Shown here: positions 15,156 to 23,854 of the stretch, piece by piece
Layout of the letters: each line of letters begins with the position of its first letter
Numbering within the stretch: position 1 is the stretch's first letter
Source of the DNA: Sideroxyarcus emersonii
GTDB lineage: Bacteria > Pseudomonadota > Gammaproteobacteria > Burkholderiales > Gallionellaceae
Length of the DNA stretch: 64,000 nucleotides
NCBI RefSeq assembly: GCF_021654335.1
Contig: NZ_AP023423.1
Coordinates: forward strand, 1,983,001 to 2,047,000
Direction: 5' to 3'
Made by a program: the position numbers and the translations under genes
Notes under the pieces: model-generated
What the model was told of the DNA's origin: nothing
Database searches by the model: none
What the model saw: only the letters and a program-made list of their open reading frames with translations

Positions 15156-16430
15156 TTACCCGGTGACGAGTATGGCGCGGAAGTCGTTCACATTGGTCAG
15201 CGTGGGTCCGGTGACGAGGGAATCGCCCAGCGCCCGAAAGAAGCCGTGCCCATCGTTGCGCGCCAGGCTGTCGGCCGGCCGGATGCCTTGCGCCCAGGCG
15301 CGGGCGAGCGTATCGGGCGCAAGATAAGCGCCGGCGATCTCCTCGCTGCCGTCGACGCCATCGGTATCGCCCGCGATCGCATGGATACCCGGCTCGCCTT
15401 GCAGAGCGATGCCGAGAGACAACAGGAACTCGACGTTTCTCCCGCCGCGACCGTCGCCGCGCACAGTCACCGTGGTCTCGCCGCCGGACAGCAGCACGCA
15501 CGGCGGCCGGAACGGCTGCCCGCGCCGGCTCACCTGCAACGCGATCCCGGCCATGACCTTGCCCACATCGCGCGCCTCACCCTCGATCGAATCGCCCAAG
15601 ATATGGCATGCGATGCCGTGATTGCGGGCCACAGTGGCAGCCGCCTCCAGCGCCATCTGCGGCGTGGCAATCAGGTGCGTCTCTATCGCAGGCAACCGCT
15701 CATCGCCGGGCTTGATCGACTCGCCTGCGCCGCTTGCCAGCAGGTCGATCACCCGCTGCGGGACATCGATGGCATAGCGGCGCAGGATGGCGAGCGCCTC
15801 GCTGCAGGTGCTGGCATCGGCGAGGGTCGGGCCCGAGGCGATGTCGGCCGGGTTGTCCCCGGGCACATCCGAGATGATCAGGTTCACCACACGCGCCGGA
15901 TGGCAGGCGGCGGCCAAACGGCCGCCCTTGATCGCCGACAGATGGCGGCGCACGCAATTCATCTCCGCGATGGTAGCGCCGCTCTTGAGCAGATTGCGAT
16001 TGATCGCCTGCTTGTCCTCCAGCGACAGCCCGGCGGCCGGCAACGGCAGCAGCGACGAACCGCCGCCGGAAATCAGGCAAAGCACCAGGTCGTCGGCGGT
16101 GAGGCCCGCAACGAGTTCGAGCATGCGCCTGCTGGCCGCCTCTCCCGCCTGGTCCGGCACCGGGTGCGCGGCCTCCACGATCTCGATGTGTTGGCACGGC
16201 ACCGCGTAGCCGTAACGGGTGACAACGAGCCCTTCGAGTCGGGACGGCCAGCAGTTTTCCACCGCGCGCGCCATCGCCGCCGACGCCTTGCCGGCACCGA
16301 TGACGACCAAGCGGCCTTGCGGCGGCTGCGGCAGATACCGGGGAATGCACACATCGGGCTGGGCCGCGGCGACGGCTGCGGAAAACATGTGCTGCAACAG
16401 TTCGCGCGGATTCATCTGTCCCTTATTCAT
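15156..16430 (-). CDS. Glycerate 2-kinase (MOFRL family, GckA/TtuD)
   Basis: A 424-residue enzyme of the DUF4147-MOFRL family, which phosphorylates D-glycerate to 2-phosphoglycerate; older annotations call it hydroxypyruvate reductase TtuD. The N-terminal GKASAAMARAVE is at about 50-61, the nucleotide stretch LISGGGSSLLPLP near 120, and the C-terminal MOFRL domain has LSGGETTVTVRGDGRGGRN and GDTDGVDG. Two starts are possible; I used the ATG at MNKGQMNP. It converges on the aminotransferase gene with only 38 bases between and is followed by the AEC carrier upstream on the same strand. Confidence 0.88.
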   Translation of the reverse strand: MNKGQMNPRELLQHMFSAAVAAAQPDVCIPRYLPQPPQGRLVVIGAGKASAAMARAVENCWPSRLEGLVVTRYGYAVPCQHIEIVEAAHPVPDQAGEAASRRMLELVAGLTADDLVLCLISGGGSSLLPLPAAGLSLEDKQAINRNLLKSGATIAEMNCVRRHLSAIKGGRLAAACHPARVVNLIISDVPGDNPADIASGPTLADASTCSEALAILRRYAIDVPQRVIDLLASGAGESIKPGDERLPAIETHLIATPQMALEAAATVARNHGIACHILGDSIEGEARDVGKVMAGIALQVSRRGQPFRPPCVLLSGGETTVTVRGDGRGGRNVEFLLSLGIALQGEPGIHAIAGDTDGVDGSEEIAGAYLAPDTLARAWAQGIRPADSLARNDGHGFFRALGDSLVTGPTLTNVNDFRAILVTG

Positions 16431-16496
16431 TCTCGCTCCCCCAGGGCATTGCAACCAAGAGCCGGTACCGGGATGCATGGTTGCAGCGCATCCGTC

Positions 16497-17402
16497 TCAT
16501 ACGCCCTGCATCAGCCACCACCAGCCGGTCAGCGTAACGAACGACAGCATCAACCCCACCGTCGTCATCAGCGTCGCCAGGGGCGGATCGAGATCATGCT
16601 CGGTGGCCAGGATCGCAGCGGTGATCATCGGCGGCATGGCCGCCTGGAACAGCGTGATCTGAATCGCCTGGCCGTGCGCGCCGAGCAGCGGCACATACAA
16701 CAGGAACAACACCAGCGGCGCCAGCACCAGCTTGAACGCCAGGCCTATGGCCAGGTTGCGCCCGTTGCCGGCGAGATGCCCGAGCCGCAGCTGAAAACCG
16801 ACCGCCAGCAGTGCCAGCGGCGCCATTGTATCGCTCAGGCGCTTGAGCACGACTGTCAGCCATTCCGGGTAATCGAAGGGGATGAGTACCAGCGCGAGCA
16901 GCAATGCGATGAACGGCGGGAACCGGAACACGCGTTTTGCCATCTCGCCGATGCCGGGGCGACCCGACGAATAGAGACCGGCGAAGGTGATGCCCAGGGT
17001 GGATAGCGCCAGGAAGGAACCGAGCTGGTCGACGATGATGCCGCTGGCGAGAGCCTGGTGCCCGTAGTACGCCTCGATCATCGGCAAGCCGACATAGGCG
17101 GTGTTACCCAGCCCGCCGGTCAGAATCAGCGCTCCGACGGTGGAACGGGGCAGGTCCAGCCAGCGCCCCACCAGCCAGAAGAAGCCGGCGGACATGGCGA
17201 AGTTCAGCCATCCCATCGCCGCCATCAGGCCGACATCGCCGCTGATCCTCAGCCCGTGCACCGACAGCAGCGTCAATGCAGGCAGCGAGACATGCAGGAT
17301 GACGGAGTTGAGTACGGCCGGGGCATTCACCGGCATGCGCTTGAAGCGATGCAGCGACATGCCGGCGATGAAGCAGAGAATCAGCAGGACAAGATTGTTC
17401 AT
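16497..17402 (-). CDS. AEC-family transporter (auxin efflux carrier-like)
   Basis: A 301-residue membrane protein with about ten hydrophobic segments and the AEC/BART fold. Recognisable features are the N-terminal ILCFIAGMSLHRF, the internal repeat GGLGNTAYVGLPMIEAYYG, and the C-terminal LFQAAMPPMITAAILA. Bacterial AEC members carry malonate, malate, lactate or other small organic acids. It is 66 bases upstream of the glycerate-kinase gene on the same strand, so organic-acid traffic for this pathway is a reasonable guess. Confidence 0.85.
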   Translation of the reverse strand: MNNLVLLILCFIAGMSLHRFKRMPVNAPAVLNSVILHVSLPALTLLSVHGLRISGDVGLMAAMGWLNFAMSAGFFWLVGRWLDLPRSTVGALILTGGLGNTAYVGLPMIEAYYGHQALASGIIVDQLGSFLALSTLGITFAGLYSSGRPGIGEMAKRVFRFPPFIALLLALVLIPFDYPEWLTVVLKRLSDTMAPLALLAVGFQLRLGHLAGNGRNLAIGLAFKLVLAPLVLFLLYVPLLGAHGQAIQITLFQAAMPPMITAAILATEHDLDPPLATLMTTVGLMLSFVTLTGWWWLMQGV

Positions 17403-17414
17403 GCGGCCGGGAGT

Positions 17415-18086
17415 CTACGATCCGACGCGCGATGCGACCAGATTGATGGCGAACAATGTCAGCTGGTTGCCGCTGTCCAGGTTGAGCTTCTTCTTGATAT
17501 TGGCCTTGTGCGATTCGATGGTCTTGACGCTGCGCACCAGCCTTTCGGCGATCTCGCTGGTTCCCATCCCCAGGCCGATCAGGTGCAGGACTTCCAGCTC
17601 CGCCGGCGACAGGTTGCCGACCGGCGATTCGCTCTTCTCGCTGCCCATCATCTTTTTCAGCATGCGGGAATGCATCTGGTCGCTCAGGTAAAGCTCGCCT
17701 TGCAGGATCTTGCGGATCGCGTGCAGCAAGACATCGGTCGCCATCTGCTTCATCAGGTAACCGGAGGCGCCGGCCTTCAATGCCGGCTCGGCATAAATCG
17801 CCTCGTCGTGCATCGACAGGATCAGGATGGGCAATTGCGGGAACAGGAACTGGAAACGCCGCACCAGCTCCAGCCCCGACGCATTGGACAAGGACATGTC
17901 CACAATCGCGATGTCATGGGCGCAGGCACGATTCGCATCAACCGCCTGCTCGACGCTCGCGGCCTCGCAGCAGACGTGCAGGTCCGGTTCGCGATTGATC
18001 AGCATGGACATGCCCTGCCGGATGATGGCGTGATCGTCCACCACTATCACCCTGGCTTTCCGTTCCGAATTGAATGGGTACTGCAT
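17415..18086 (-). CDS. NarL/FixJ-family response regulator
   Basis: A 223-residue two-component response regulator. The receiver domain (about 11-128) has acidic pair Asp17-Asp18, phospho-acceptor Asp63 in IVDMSLSN and Lys113. The C-terminal LuxR-type helix-turn-helix (about 157-215) contains LSPAELEVLHLIGLGMGTSE and the recognition helix region VKTIESHKANIKKKL. I chose the ATG at MQYPFNSE for its AGGAG ribosome site. It starts 12 bases before the AEC gene, ending just upstream of it on the same strand. No histidine kinase is nearby, so it is an orphan. It could control the AEC and glycerate-kinase genes. Confidence 0.9.
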   Translation of the reverse strand: MQYPFNSERKARVIVVDDHAIIRQGMSMLINREPDLHVCCEAASVEQAVDANRACAHDIAIVDMSLSNASGLELVRRFQFLFPQLPILILSMHDEAIYAEPALKAGASGYLMKQMATDVLLHAIRKILQGELYLSDQMHSRMLKKMMGSEKSESPVGNLSPAELEVLHLIGLGMGTSEIAERLVRSVKTIESHKANIKKKLNLDSGNQLTLFAINLVASRVGS

Positions 18087-18268
18087 ATGCTCCTCGTTCC
18101 TGATGCACCAAAGGCGACGCAACCGCCACGCGTGCCGCCGCAGCCTCGCGGAAAGCCTGTTCTATCGCACCGGAGAACAATCCGCGTACCGCCTGTCACG
18201 CCCCCCTGAGCGAGCCGGACAAAATCGGTGAAGCCGCTACCCGGCCGGATCCGGCAACGCGGACGGGA

Positions 18269-19702
18269 TTATTGCGGAACATTTGCAGCGATGAACGACT
18301 TCAGTTTGCCCACATCCGCATCCATCACCTCACAGCGTTGAGGCAGGTCTTCGATCCCTTCCATCGCTGCGGGACGTTCAGGCTGGCGGCTCAACGCTTC
18401 CTGGATGGTCGCGGCAAATTTCGCCGGCAGCGCGGTTTCCAGGCAGATCAGCGGCAGACTGGGGCGGCGCTGTTCCAATCCTACCTTGAGCCCGTCGGCA
18501 GTATGCGGGTCGATCATCACGCCATATTCCTGCCAGACTTCGCGGATCGTCTTCAGGCGATCCTGATGCGAGCTCTTGCCGGAAGCGAAGTTGAACCTGG
18601 ACAGGTCGTTCCAGTACGAACTGCCCTTGATGTCGAACGCGCCGCCCTTGTCCACCGCACTCCAGAACTCGCGCACCTTGGCACCATCGCGCCCGACCAG
18701 GTCGAACACGAAGCGCTCGAAGTTGGATGCCTTGCTGATATCCATCGACGGGCTGCTGGTCTCGTAGGTGTGGTCGGTGCCGCGCGGGCGATAGACGCCG
18801 GTGCGGAAGAATTCGTCCAGCACGTCGTTCTCGTTGGTCGCCAGGATGAGCTGGCCGATGGGCAGGCCCATCATGCGCGCGATGTGGCCGGCGCAGATGT
18901 TGCCAAAGTTGCCGGACGGCACGGAGAACGCGACCTGCTCGTCGTTGGATTTCGTAGCGGCGAAGTAGCCCTTGAAGTAGTAGACCACCTGCGCCGACAC
19001 GCGCGCCCAGTTGATCGAGTTGACCGTGCCGATCTTGTATCTGGCCTTGAACGCATGGTCGTTGGACACCGCCTTCACCATGTCCTGAGCGTCGTCGAAC
19101 ATGCCGTTGATGGCGATGTTGTGGATGTTCGGGTCCTGCAGCGAATACATCTGCGCACGCTGGAAGGCCGACATCTTGCCGTTCGGGGACAGCATGAACA
19201 CGCGGATGCCCTTCTTGCCGCGCATCGCGTATTCGGCGGCGGAACCGGTGTCGCCGGAAGTCGCGCCGAGGATGTTCAGTTCTTCATTTTTCTTCGCCAA
19301 TGCGTACTCGAACAGGTTGCCGAGCAGCTGCATCGCCATGTCCTTGAATGCCAGCGTCGGGCCGTTGGAGAGTTCGAGGATGTGCACGCCTTCGCTGAGG
19401 GTGCGCAGCGGAGTGATCTGCGCGGCATCGCTGTCGGCACGGCCGTTGCTGTAGACCTGTGCGGTATAGGTCTTGCCGACGATGGCTTTCAGGTCGGTTG
19501 CCGGGATATCGGTGGCGAATTTGGACAGCACCGCGAAAGCGAGATCGGCATACGACAGCTTGCGCCACGCGTCCAGCTCGGCGCGCGTCACTTGCGGGTA
19601 TTGCTCCGGCAGGTACAGCCCGCCGTCCGGCGCAAGACCACCCAGCAGGATCTCGGTGAAGGTCTTGGCGGGTGCATTGCCGCGGGTGGAAATATATTTC
19701 AT
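18269..19702 (-). CDS. thrC: Threonine synthase
   Basis: PLP enzyme converting O-phosphohomoserine to threonine, last step of the pathway. The protein has 477 residues, the longer gamma/betaproteobacterial form. Seen are MKYISTRGNAPAKTF at the N-terminus, the PLP lysine in LSNGPTLAFKDMAMQL (near 120), the SGDTGSAAEYAMRG glycine loop (near 157), and VPSGNFGNICAGH. It lies downstream of hom on the same strand with a 137-bp gap filled by a REP-like repeat. Confidence 0.96.
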   Translation of the reverse strand: MKYISTRGNAPAKTFTEILLGGLAPDGGLYLPEQYPQVTRAELDAWRKLSYADLAFAVLSKFATDIPATDLKAIVGKTYTAQVYSNGRADSDAAQITPLRTLSEGVHILELSNGPTLAFKDMAMQLLGNLFEYALAKKNEELNILGATSGDTGSAAEYAMRGKKGIRVFMLSPNGKMSAFQRAQMYSLQDPNIHNIAINGMFDDAQDMVKAVSNDHAFKARYKIGTVNSINWARVSAQVVYYFKGYFAATKSNDEQVAFSVPSGNFGNICAGHIARMMGLPIGQLILATNENDVLDEFFRTGVYRPRGTDHTYETSSPSMDISKASNFERFVFDLVGRDGAKVREFWSAVDKGGAFDIKGSSYWNDLSRFNFASGKSSHQDRLKTIREVWQEYGVMIDPHTADGLKVGLEQRRPSLPLICLETALPAKFAATIQEALSRQPERPAAMEGIEDLPQRCEVMDADVGKLKSFIAANVPQ

Positions 19703-19718
19703 TCGTTACTCGCTTTCT

Positions 19719-19837
19719 GTCATTCCGGCGCAGGCCGGAATCCAGTTCGTCAAACAGCCCCGCACAGCGGGACAAAACCTGGCGGTCGGCTTCGCCGGAT
19801 CATAATTTCGCTGGATTCCGGACTGCGCCGGAATGAC
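19719..19837. repeat. REP/BIME-like inverted repeat between hom and thrC
   Basis: Two 27-base arms, 19719-19745 and 19811-19837, are inverted copies with 26 of 27 positions matching. Each arm also folds on itself around TTCCGG...CCGGAA. Arms of this type (GTCATTCCGG...GGAATCCAG) are scattered in many betaproteobacterial genomes and resemble Neisseria dRS3 units. The element fills the hom-thrC gap, ending 3 bases from the hom stop, and would put a long hairpin in the hom-thrC mRNA. Confidence 0.85.
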
Positions 19838-19839
19838 CT

Positions 19840-21159
19840 TTATTTTCCCAGTTCTTCCAGCCGCAGCTTCGTCACCTTCCCTGCCACCACACCCAGCTTC
19901 TCGATCTTGGCGATCGCCGCATTGATGCGCTTCTCGCGGGTCTGGTGCGTGAGCATGATGAGGTCGGTCTGGTCTTCGCCTTCGCCGGGTTCCTTCTGGA
20001 TCACGGCGTCGATGGAGATCTGCTCGTCAGCCAGGATGCGCGTGATGTCGGCCAGCACGCCGGGTTTGTCCTGCACGCGCAGGCGCAGGTAGTAGCTGGT
20101 GATCACATCGTCCATCGGCAGCACCTTCAGGTCGGCCATCGCGTTCGGCTGGAACGCCAGATGGGGCACACGGTTCTGCGGATCGGAGGTTGCCATGCGC
20201 GTCACGTCCACCAGGTCGGCGATCACTGCGCTGGCGGTCGGCTCCGCACCTGCGCCCTTGCCGTAATAAAGGGTTGCGCCGACGGCATCGCCTTGCACCA
20301 CAACTGCGTTCATTGCGCCTTCCACGTTGGCGATCAGGCGCTTGGCCGGGATCAGCGTGGGATGCACGCGCAGCTCGATGCCTTCCGGCGTACGCTTGGT
20401 GATGCCCAGCAGCTTGATGCGATAGCCGAGCTGTTCGGCATATCTGATATCGGCCGCATCCAGTTTGGAGATGCCTTCGATGTAGGCCTTGTCGAACTGC
20501 ATCGGGATGCCGAAGGCGAGCGCGGACAGGATGGTGATCTTGTGCGCCGCGTCCACGCCCTCGATGTCGAAGGTCGGGTCGGCCTCGGCATAGCCCAAAC
20601 GCTGCGCTTCCTTCAGCACGGTGTCGAAGCTCAAGCCCTTGTCGCGCATCTCGGACAGGATGAAGTTGGTGGTGCCGTTGATGATGCCGGCGATCCACTC
20701 GATGCGGTTCGCGGTGAGTCCTTCGCGCAGCGCCTTGATGATGGGGATGCCGCCCGCCACCGCCGCCTCGAACGCCACCATCACGCCCTTGTCCTGCGCC
20801 GCCTTGAATATCTCGTTGCCGTGCGCGGCCAGCAGCGCCTTGTTGGCGGTGACCACATGCTTGCCGTTGGCGATCGCCTTCAGCACCAGTTCCTTGGCCA
20901 CGCCGTAGCCGCCGATCAGTTCGACGACGATATCCACTTCCGGGTCAGCCACCACCGAGAACGCATCGTCCGTCACGCGGCAGGCGCCGCCGGTGACCTT
21001 CTTCGCCAGCTCCAGATTCTTGTCCGCCACCACGGTGATGCGGATGGGACGGCCGGCACGGCGGGTGATCTCTTCGGCGTTGCGTTGCAATACGGTGAAG
21101 GTGCCGCCGCCGACCGTGCCGATACCCAACAGACCTACATTGATTGGCTTAATGCTCAT
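19840..21159 (-). CDS. hom: Homoserine dehydrogenase
   Basis: A 439-residue NAD(P)-dependent enzyme that reduces aspartate semialdehyde to homoserine. The Rossmann motif GLLGIGTVGGGT is at about 9-20, the catalytic core includes GIINGTTNFILSEM (near 175) and EADPTFDIEG, and a C-terminal ACT domain (about 350-430, DKPGVLADITRILAD) gives threonine feedback control. It sits between alaA (16-bp gap) and thrC, so alaA-hom-thrC is likely one operon. Confidence 0.96.
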   Translation of the reverse strand: MSIKPINVGLLGIGTVGGGTFTVLQRNAEEITRRAGRPIRITVVADKNLELAKKVTGGACRVTDDAFSVVADPEVDIVVELIGGYGVAKELVLKAIANGKHVVTANKALLAAHGNEIFKAAQDKGVMVAFEAAVAGGIPIIKALREGLTANRIEWIAGIINGTTNFILSEMRDKGLSFDTVLKEAQRLGYAEADPTFDIEGVDAAHKITILSALAFGIPMQFDKAYIEGISKLDAADIRYAEQLGYRIKLLGITKRTPEGIELRVHPTLIPAKRLIANVEGAMNAVVVQGDAVGATLYYGKGAGAEPTASAVIADLVDVTRMATSDPQNRVPHLAFQPNAMADLKVLPMDDVITSYYLRLRVQDKPGVLADITRILADEQISIDAVIQKEPGEGEDQTDLIMLTHQTREKRINAAIAKIEKLGVVAGKVTKLRLEELGK

Positions 21160-21175
21160 GTTTCGTTTACCTAAG

Positions 21176-22426
21176 TTAGTTGGTACCGTGCTTTTTGCGA
21201 TAGTTTTCCAGGAAGCGCGCGATGCGTGCTATGGCCTCGGTCAGGTCGTCGGAGTTCGGCAGGAACACCACGCGGAAATGATCGGTCTGCGGCCAGTTGA
21301 AGCCGGTGCCCTGCACCACCAGCACCTTCTCGGTCTCCAGCAGTTCGAGGATGAATTTCTGGTCGTCCTCGATCGGATACATTTTGGGATCGAGCCTGGG
21401 GAACATGTACAGCGCCGCCTTCGGCTTGACGCAGGTCACGCCGGGAATGGCGGTGAGCAACTGGTAGGCCAGTTCGCGCTGCTTGTACAGGCGCCCGCCG
21501 GGTGCGACCAGGTCGTTGATGCTCTGGTAGCCGCCGAGCGCGGTCTGGATGGCGTATTGCCCCGGCACGTTGGAACACAAACGCATCGAAGCGAGGATAT
21601 TCAATCCATCCAGGTAGTCCTGCGCCGATTTTTTCGCACCGGAGACGACCATCCAGCCGGAGCGGTAGCCGCAGGCGCGATAGTTCTTGGACAGGCCGTT
21701 CAGCGTGACGAACAATACGTCGTCGGCCAGCGAAGCGATGGAGGTGTGCGTCACGCCGTCGTACAGCACCTTGTCGTAGATCTCGTCGGCGAAGATGATC
21801 AGGCTATGCTCGCGCGCCAGCTGGATGATCGCCTTGAGCGTCTCGTCGGAGTACACCGCGCCGGTCGGGTTGTTGGGATTGATCACGACAATGGCCCTGG
21901 TGTTCGGCGTGATCTTGCTGCGCATGTCCTGCAAGTCGGGATTCCACTCGTTGGCCTCGTCGCAGATGTAATGGCGCGGCGTGCCGCCGGCCAGCGTCAC
22001 CGCCGCCGTCCACAAGGGATAGTCGGGCGCGGGCACCAGCACTTCGTCGCCCGGGTTGAGCAGTCCCTGCATCGACATCACGATGAGTTCGGAAGCGCCG
22101 TTGCCGATGTAGATGTCGTCGATGGTGACGCCCGCGATCTTCTTCAGCTGGGTGTAGTGCATGATCGCCTTGCGCGCGGCGAACAGGCCCTTGGAATCGG
22201 AATAGCCGGACGAGTTGGGCAGGTTCAGGATCACATCCTGCTGCACTTCCTCCGGCGCATCGAAGCCGAACGGCGCCAGGTTGCCGATGTTCAGCTTGAT
22301 GATGCGCTGGCCCTCTTCCTCCATCTGCTTGGAGCGCGCCATGACGGGCCCGCGGATGTCGTAGCAGACATTGGCCAGTTTGGCTGATTTCAGCACAGGC
22401 TTGGAGATCTCTTTTTCGGCTTTCAC
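21176..22426 (-). CDS. alaA: Alanine aminotransferase AlaA-like (class I/II PLP)
   Basis: A 416-residue fold-type I aminotransferase closely resembling E. coli AlaA, which makes alanine from pyruvate and glutamate. Matching blocks include KLANVCYDIRGPV, IGNLAPFGFDAPEE, DIYIGNGASELIV, INPNNPTGAVYS, the PLP-lysine segment FNGLSKNYR-like TLNGLSKNYRACGYR, and ASMRLCSNVPGQYAIQTALG. The start is GTG with an AGGAAG ribosome site. In many betaproteobacteria this gene stands before hom. The promoter is in the inverted-repeat region to the right. Confidence 0.9.
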   Translation of the reverse strand: MKAEKEISKPVLKSAKLANVCYDIRGPVMARSKQMEEEGQRIIKLNIGNLAPFGFDAPEEVQQDVILNLPNSSGYSDSKGLFAARKAIMHYTQLKKIAGVTIDDIYIGNGASELIVMSMQGLLNPGDEVLVPAPDYPLWTAAVTLAGGTPRHYICDEANEWNPDLQDMRSKITPNTRAIVVINPNNPTGAVYSDETLKAIIQLAREHSLIIFADEIYDKVLYDGVTHTSIASLADDVLFVTLNGLSKNYRACGYRSGWMVVSGAKKSAQDYLDGLNILASMRLCSNVPGQYAIQTALGGYQSINDLVAPGGRLYKQRELAYQLLTAIPGVTCVKPKAALYMFPRLDPKMYPIEDDQKFILELLETEKVLVVQGTGFNWPQTDHFRVVFLPNSDDLTEAIARIARFLENYRKKHGTN

Positions 22427-22461
22427 GTGGGCGCTTCCTGATTTGCCAGGCCGGCACCGAT

Positions 22462-22512
22462 GGTAGAATCAGCGGCATCCGGACAAGGCGTTGCAAAGGC
22501 CGCGATTCTACC
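22462..22512. promoter_or_regulatory. Inverted repeat carrying mirrored -10 boxes between alaA and the DUF498 gene
   Basis: GGTAGAATC (22462-22470) and GATTCTACC (22504-22512) are exact inverted copies; inside them GCGGC and GCCGC extend the pairing with one bulge. Each arm contains TAGAAT, a good -10 hexamer, one reading right toward the DUF498 gene and one reading left toward alaA. For alaA, TTGCGG (22534-22529) with an 18-bp spacer gives a -35. The two predicted transcripts overlap by about 20 bases. Confidence 0.45.
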
Positions 22513-22548
22513 GCGCCGCCACTATCCGCCGCAAATGGAGACACCGCT

Positions 22549-22917
22549 GTGGCATTACATCTGCAAACAGGCAACAACCAGAGATTGTTCACCGCACACG
22601 GGGCGGGGTATGTCGCCATCAACGGCCATCCCTACCGGCAATCCGTGGTGGTGACGGCCGCCGCCGTGCATACCGACTGGCCCGCCAGCGATTTCGCCTC
22701 GCTCGACCAGGCGCATTTCGATTATTTCATCGCCCTGAAACCGGAAGTGCTGCTGCTGGGCACCGGCGCCAGGCAGCACTTCGCCCCGCCCCAGCTCTAC
22801 CGCAACCTGGTCGCCGCAGGCGTTGCCATCGAATTCATGGACACCCCTGCCGCCTGCCGCACCTACAACATCCTCATCGCCGAAGACCGCAAGGTGGTCG
22901 CCGCGATCCTGCTATAA
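22549..22917 (+). CDS. DUF498/Mth938-like domain protein
   Basis: A 122-residue protein of the Mth938-like (DUF498, PF04430) family, related to mitochondrial NDUFAF3 and human AAMDC; bacterial function is not settled. Visible family features are YVAINGHPYRQSVVV, the central ALKPEVLLLGTGARQHF (near 63-79) and FMDTPAACRTYNILIAEDRKV. The start is GTG, with GGAG about 11 bases upstream; no in-frame ATG fits. It stands 8 bases before the moxR start, so it may share that transcript. Confidence 0.85.
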   Translation: MALHLQTGNNQRLFTAHGAGYVAINGHPYRQSVVVTAAAVHTDWPASDFASLDQAHFDYFIALKPEVLLLGTGARQHFAPPQLYRNLVAAGVAIEFMDTPAACRTYNILIAEDRKVVAAILL

Positions 22918-22924
22918 GGACATC

Positions 22925-23842
22925 ATGAGCACTGCCCTGAAGAACGTCATCGCCCAGACCGAACGAGTCATTCTCGGCAAGCCCCACCAGATCAGGCTTG
23001 CCCTCGCCTGCCTGCTGGCGCGCGGCCACCTGCTGATCGAGGACTTGCCCGGCGTCGGCAAGACCACGCTGGCGCATGCGCTGGCGCGGTCGCTCGGCCT
23101 GCAGTTCCAGCGTATCCAGTTCACCAGCGACATGCTGCCCGCCGATATCCTGGGCGTATCGGTGTATCACCGCGAGCACGAGAAATTCGAGTTCCACGCC
23201 GGCCCGATCTTCGCGCAGATGATCCTGGCGGACGAAGTGAACCGCGCCATGCCGAAGACGCAGAGCGCGCTGCTGGAAGCCATGGAAGAACAGCAGGTCA
23301 CCACCGAGGGCAGTACCCGCCCGCTGCCGACGCCGTTCTTCGTCATCGCCACGCAGAATCCCACCTACCAGATCGGCACTTTCCCGCTGCCGGAATCGCA
23401 GCTCGACCGCTTCCTGATGCGCATCCAGCTGGGTTACCCGGACGCCCAGGCGGAGCGCGGCCTGCTCGCCGGGGTGGAACGGCGCGAGATCGTCTCCGGC
23501 CTCGCGCCGCAGATGAGCGCGGCGGAACTGCTCGCCTTGCAGCAACAGGTCAGGCAGGTGGTCGTTGCGCCCGCGCTGCTCGATTACGTGCAGGCCATCC
23601 TGCGCCACACGCGCGAGTCGGCGCGCTTCATACACGGGCTGTCGCCCCGCGCCGGGCTGGCGCTGCTCGCCGCCGCGCGCGCATGGTCCCTGATCGACGG
23701 CCGCAATGCCGTGATCCCGGAAGATGTGCAGGCCGTGCTGCCCGGCGTCGCCAGCCACCGCCTGCAAAGCGTGCAGGACATGCAGGTCTCCGACGGCGAC
23801 AAACTGGCGCGCGAACTGATCGAAGCCGTCGCCATCCCGTAA
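22925..23842 (+). CDS. MoxR-type AAA+ ATPase
   Basis: A 305-residue MoxR-family AAA+ ATPase, thought to act as a chaperone or metal-insertion helper for partner complexes. Walker A LPGVGKTT is near residues 42-49, Walker B ILADEVNRA near 100, and sensor 1 FVIATQNP near 140. It opens a MoxR-DUF58-transglutaminase set, a recurring bacterial gene order. It is followed by the DUF58 gene after 12 bases. Confidence 0.9.
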   Translation: MSTALKNVIAQTERVILGKPHQIRLALACLLARGHLLIEDLPGVGKTTLAHALARSLGLQFQRIQFTSDMLPADILGVSVYHREHEKFEFHAGPIFAQMILADEVNRAMPKTQSALLEAMEEQQVTTEGSTRPLPTPFFVIATQNPTYQIGTFPLPESQLDRFLMRIQLGYPDAQAERGLLAGVERREIVSGLAPQMSAAELLALQQQVRQVVVAPALLDYVQAILRHTRESARFIHGLSPRAGLALLAAARAWSLIDGRNAVIPEDVQAVLPGVASHRLQSVQDMQVSDGDKLARELIEAVAIP

Positions 23843-23854
23843 CCCGGCTCGACC

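Noticed and set aside
14970-20092. Long plus-strand frames opposite glycerate kinase, AEC carrier and thrC
   Set aside because: They cross several real genes and gene boundaries and show no recognisable domain.
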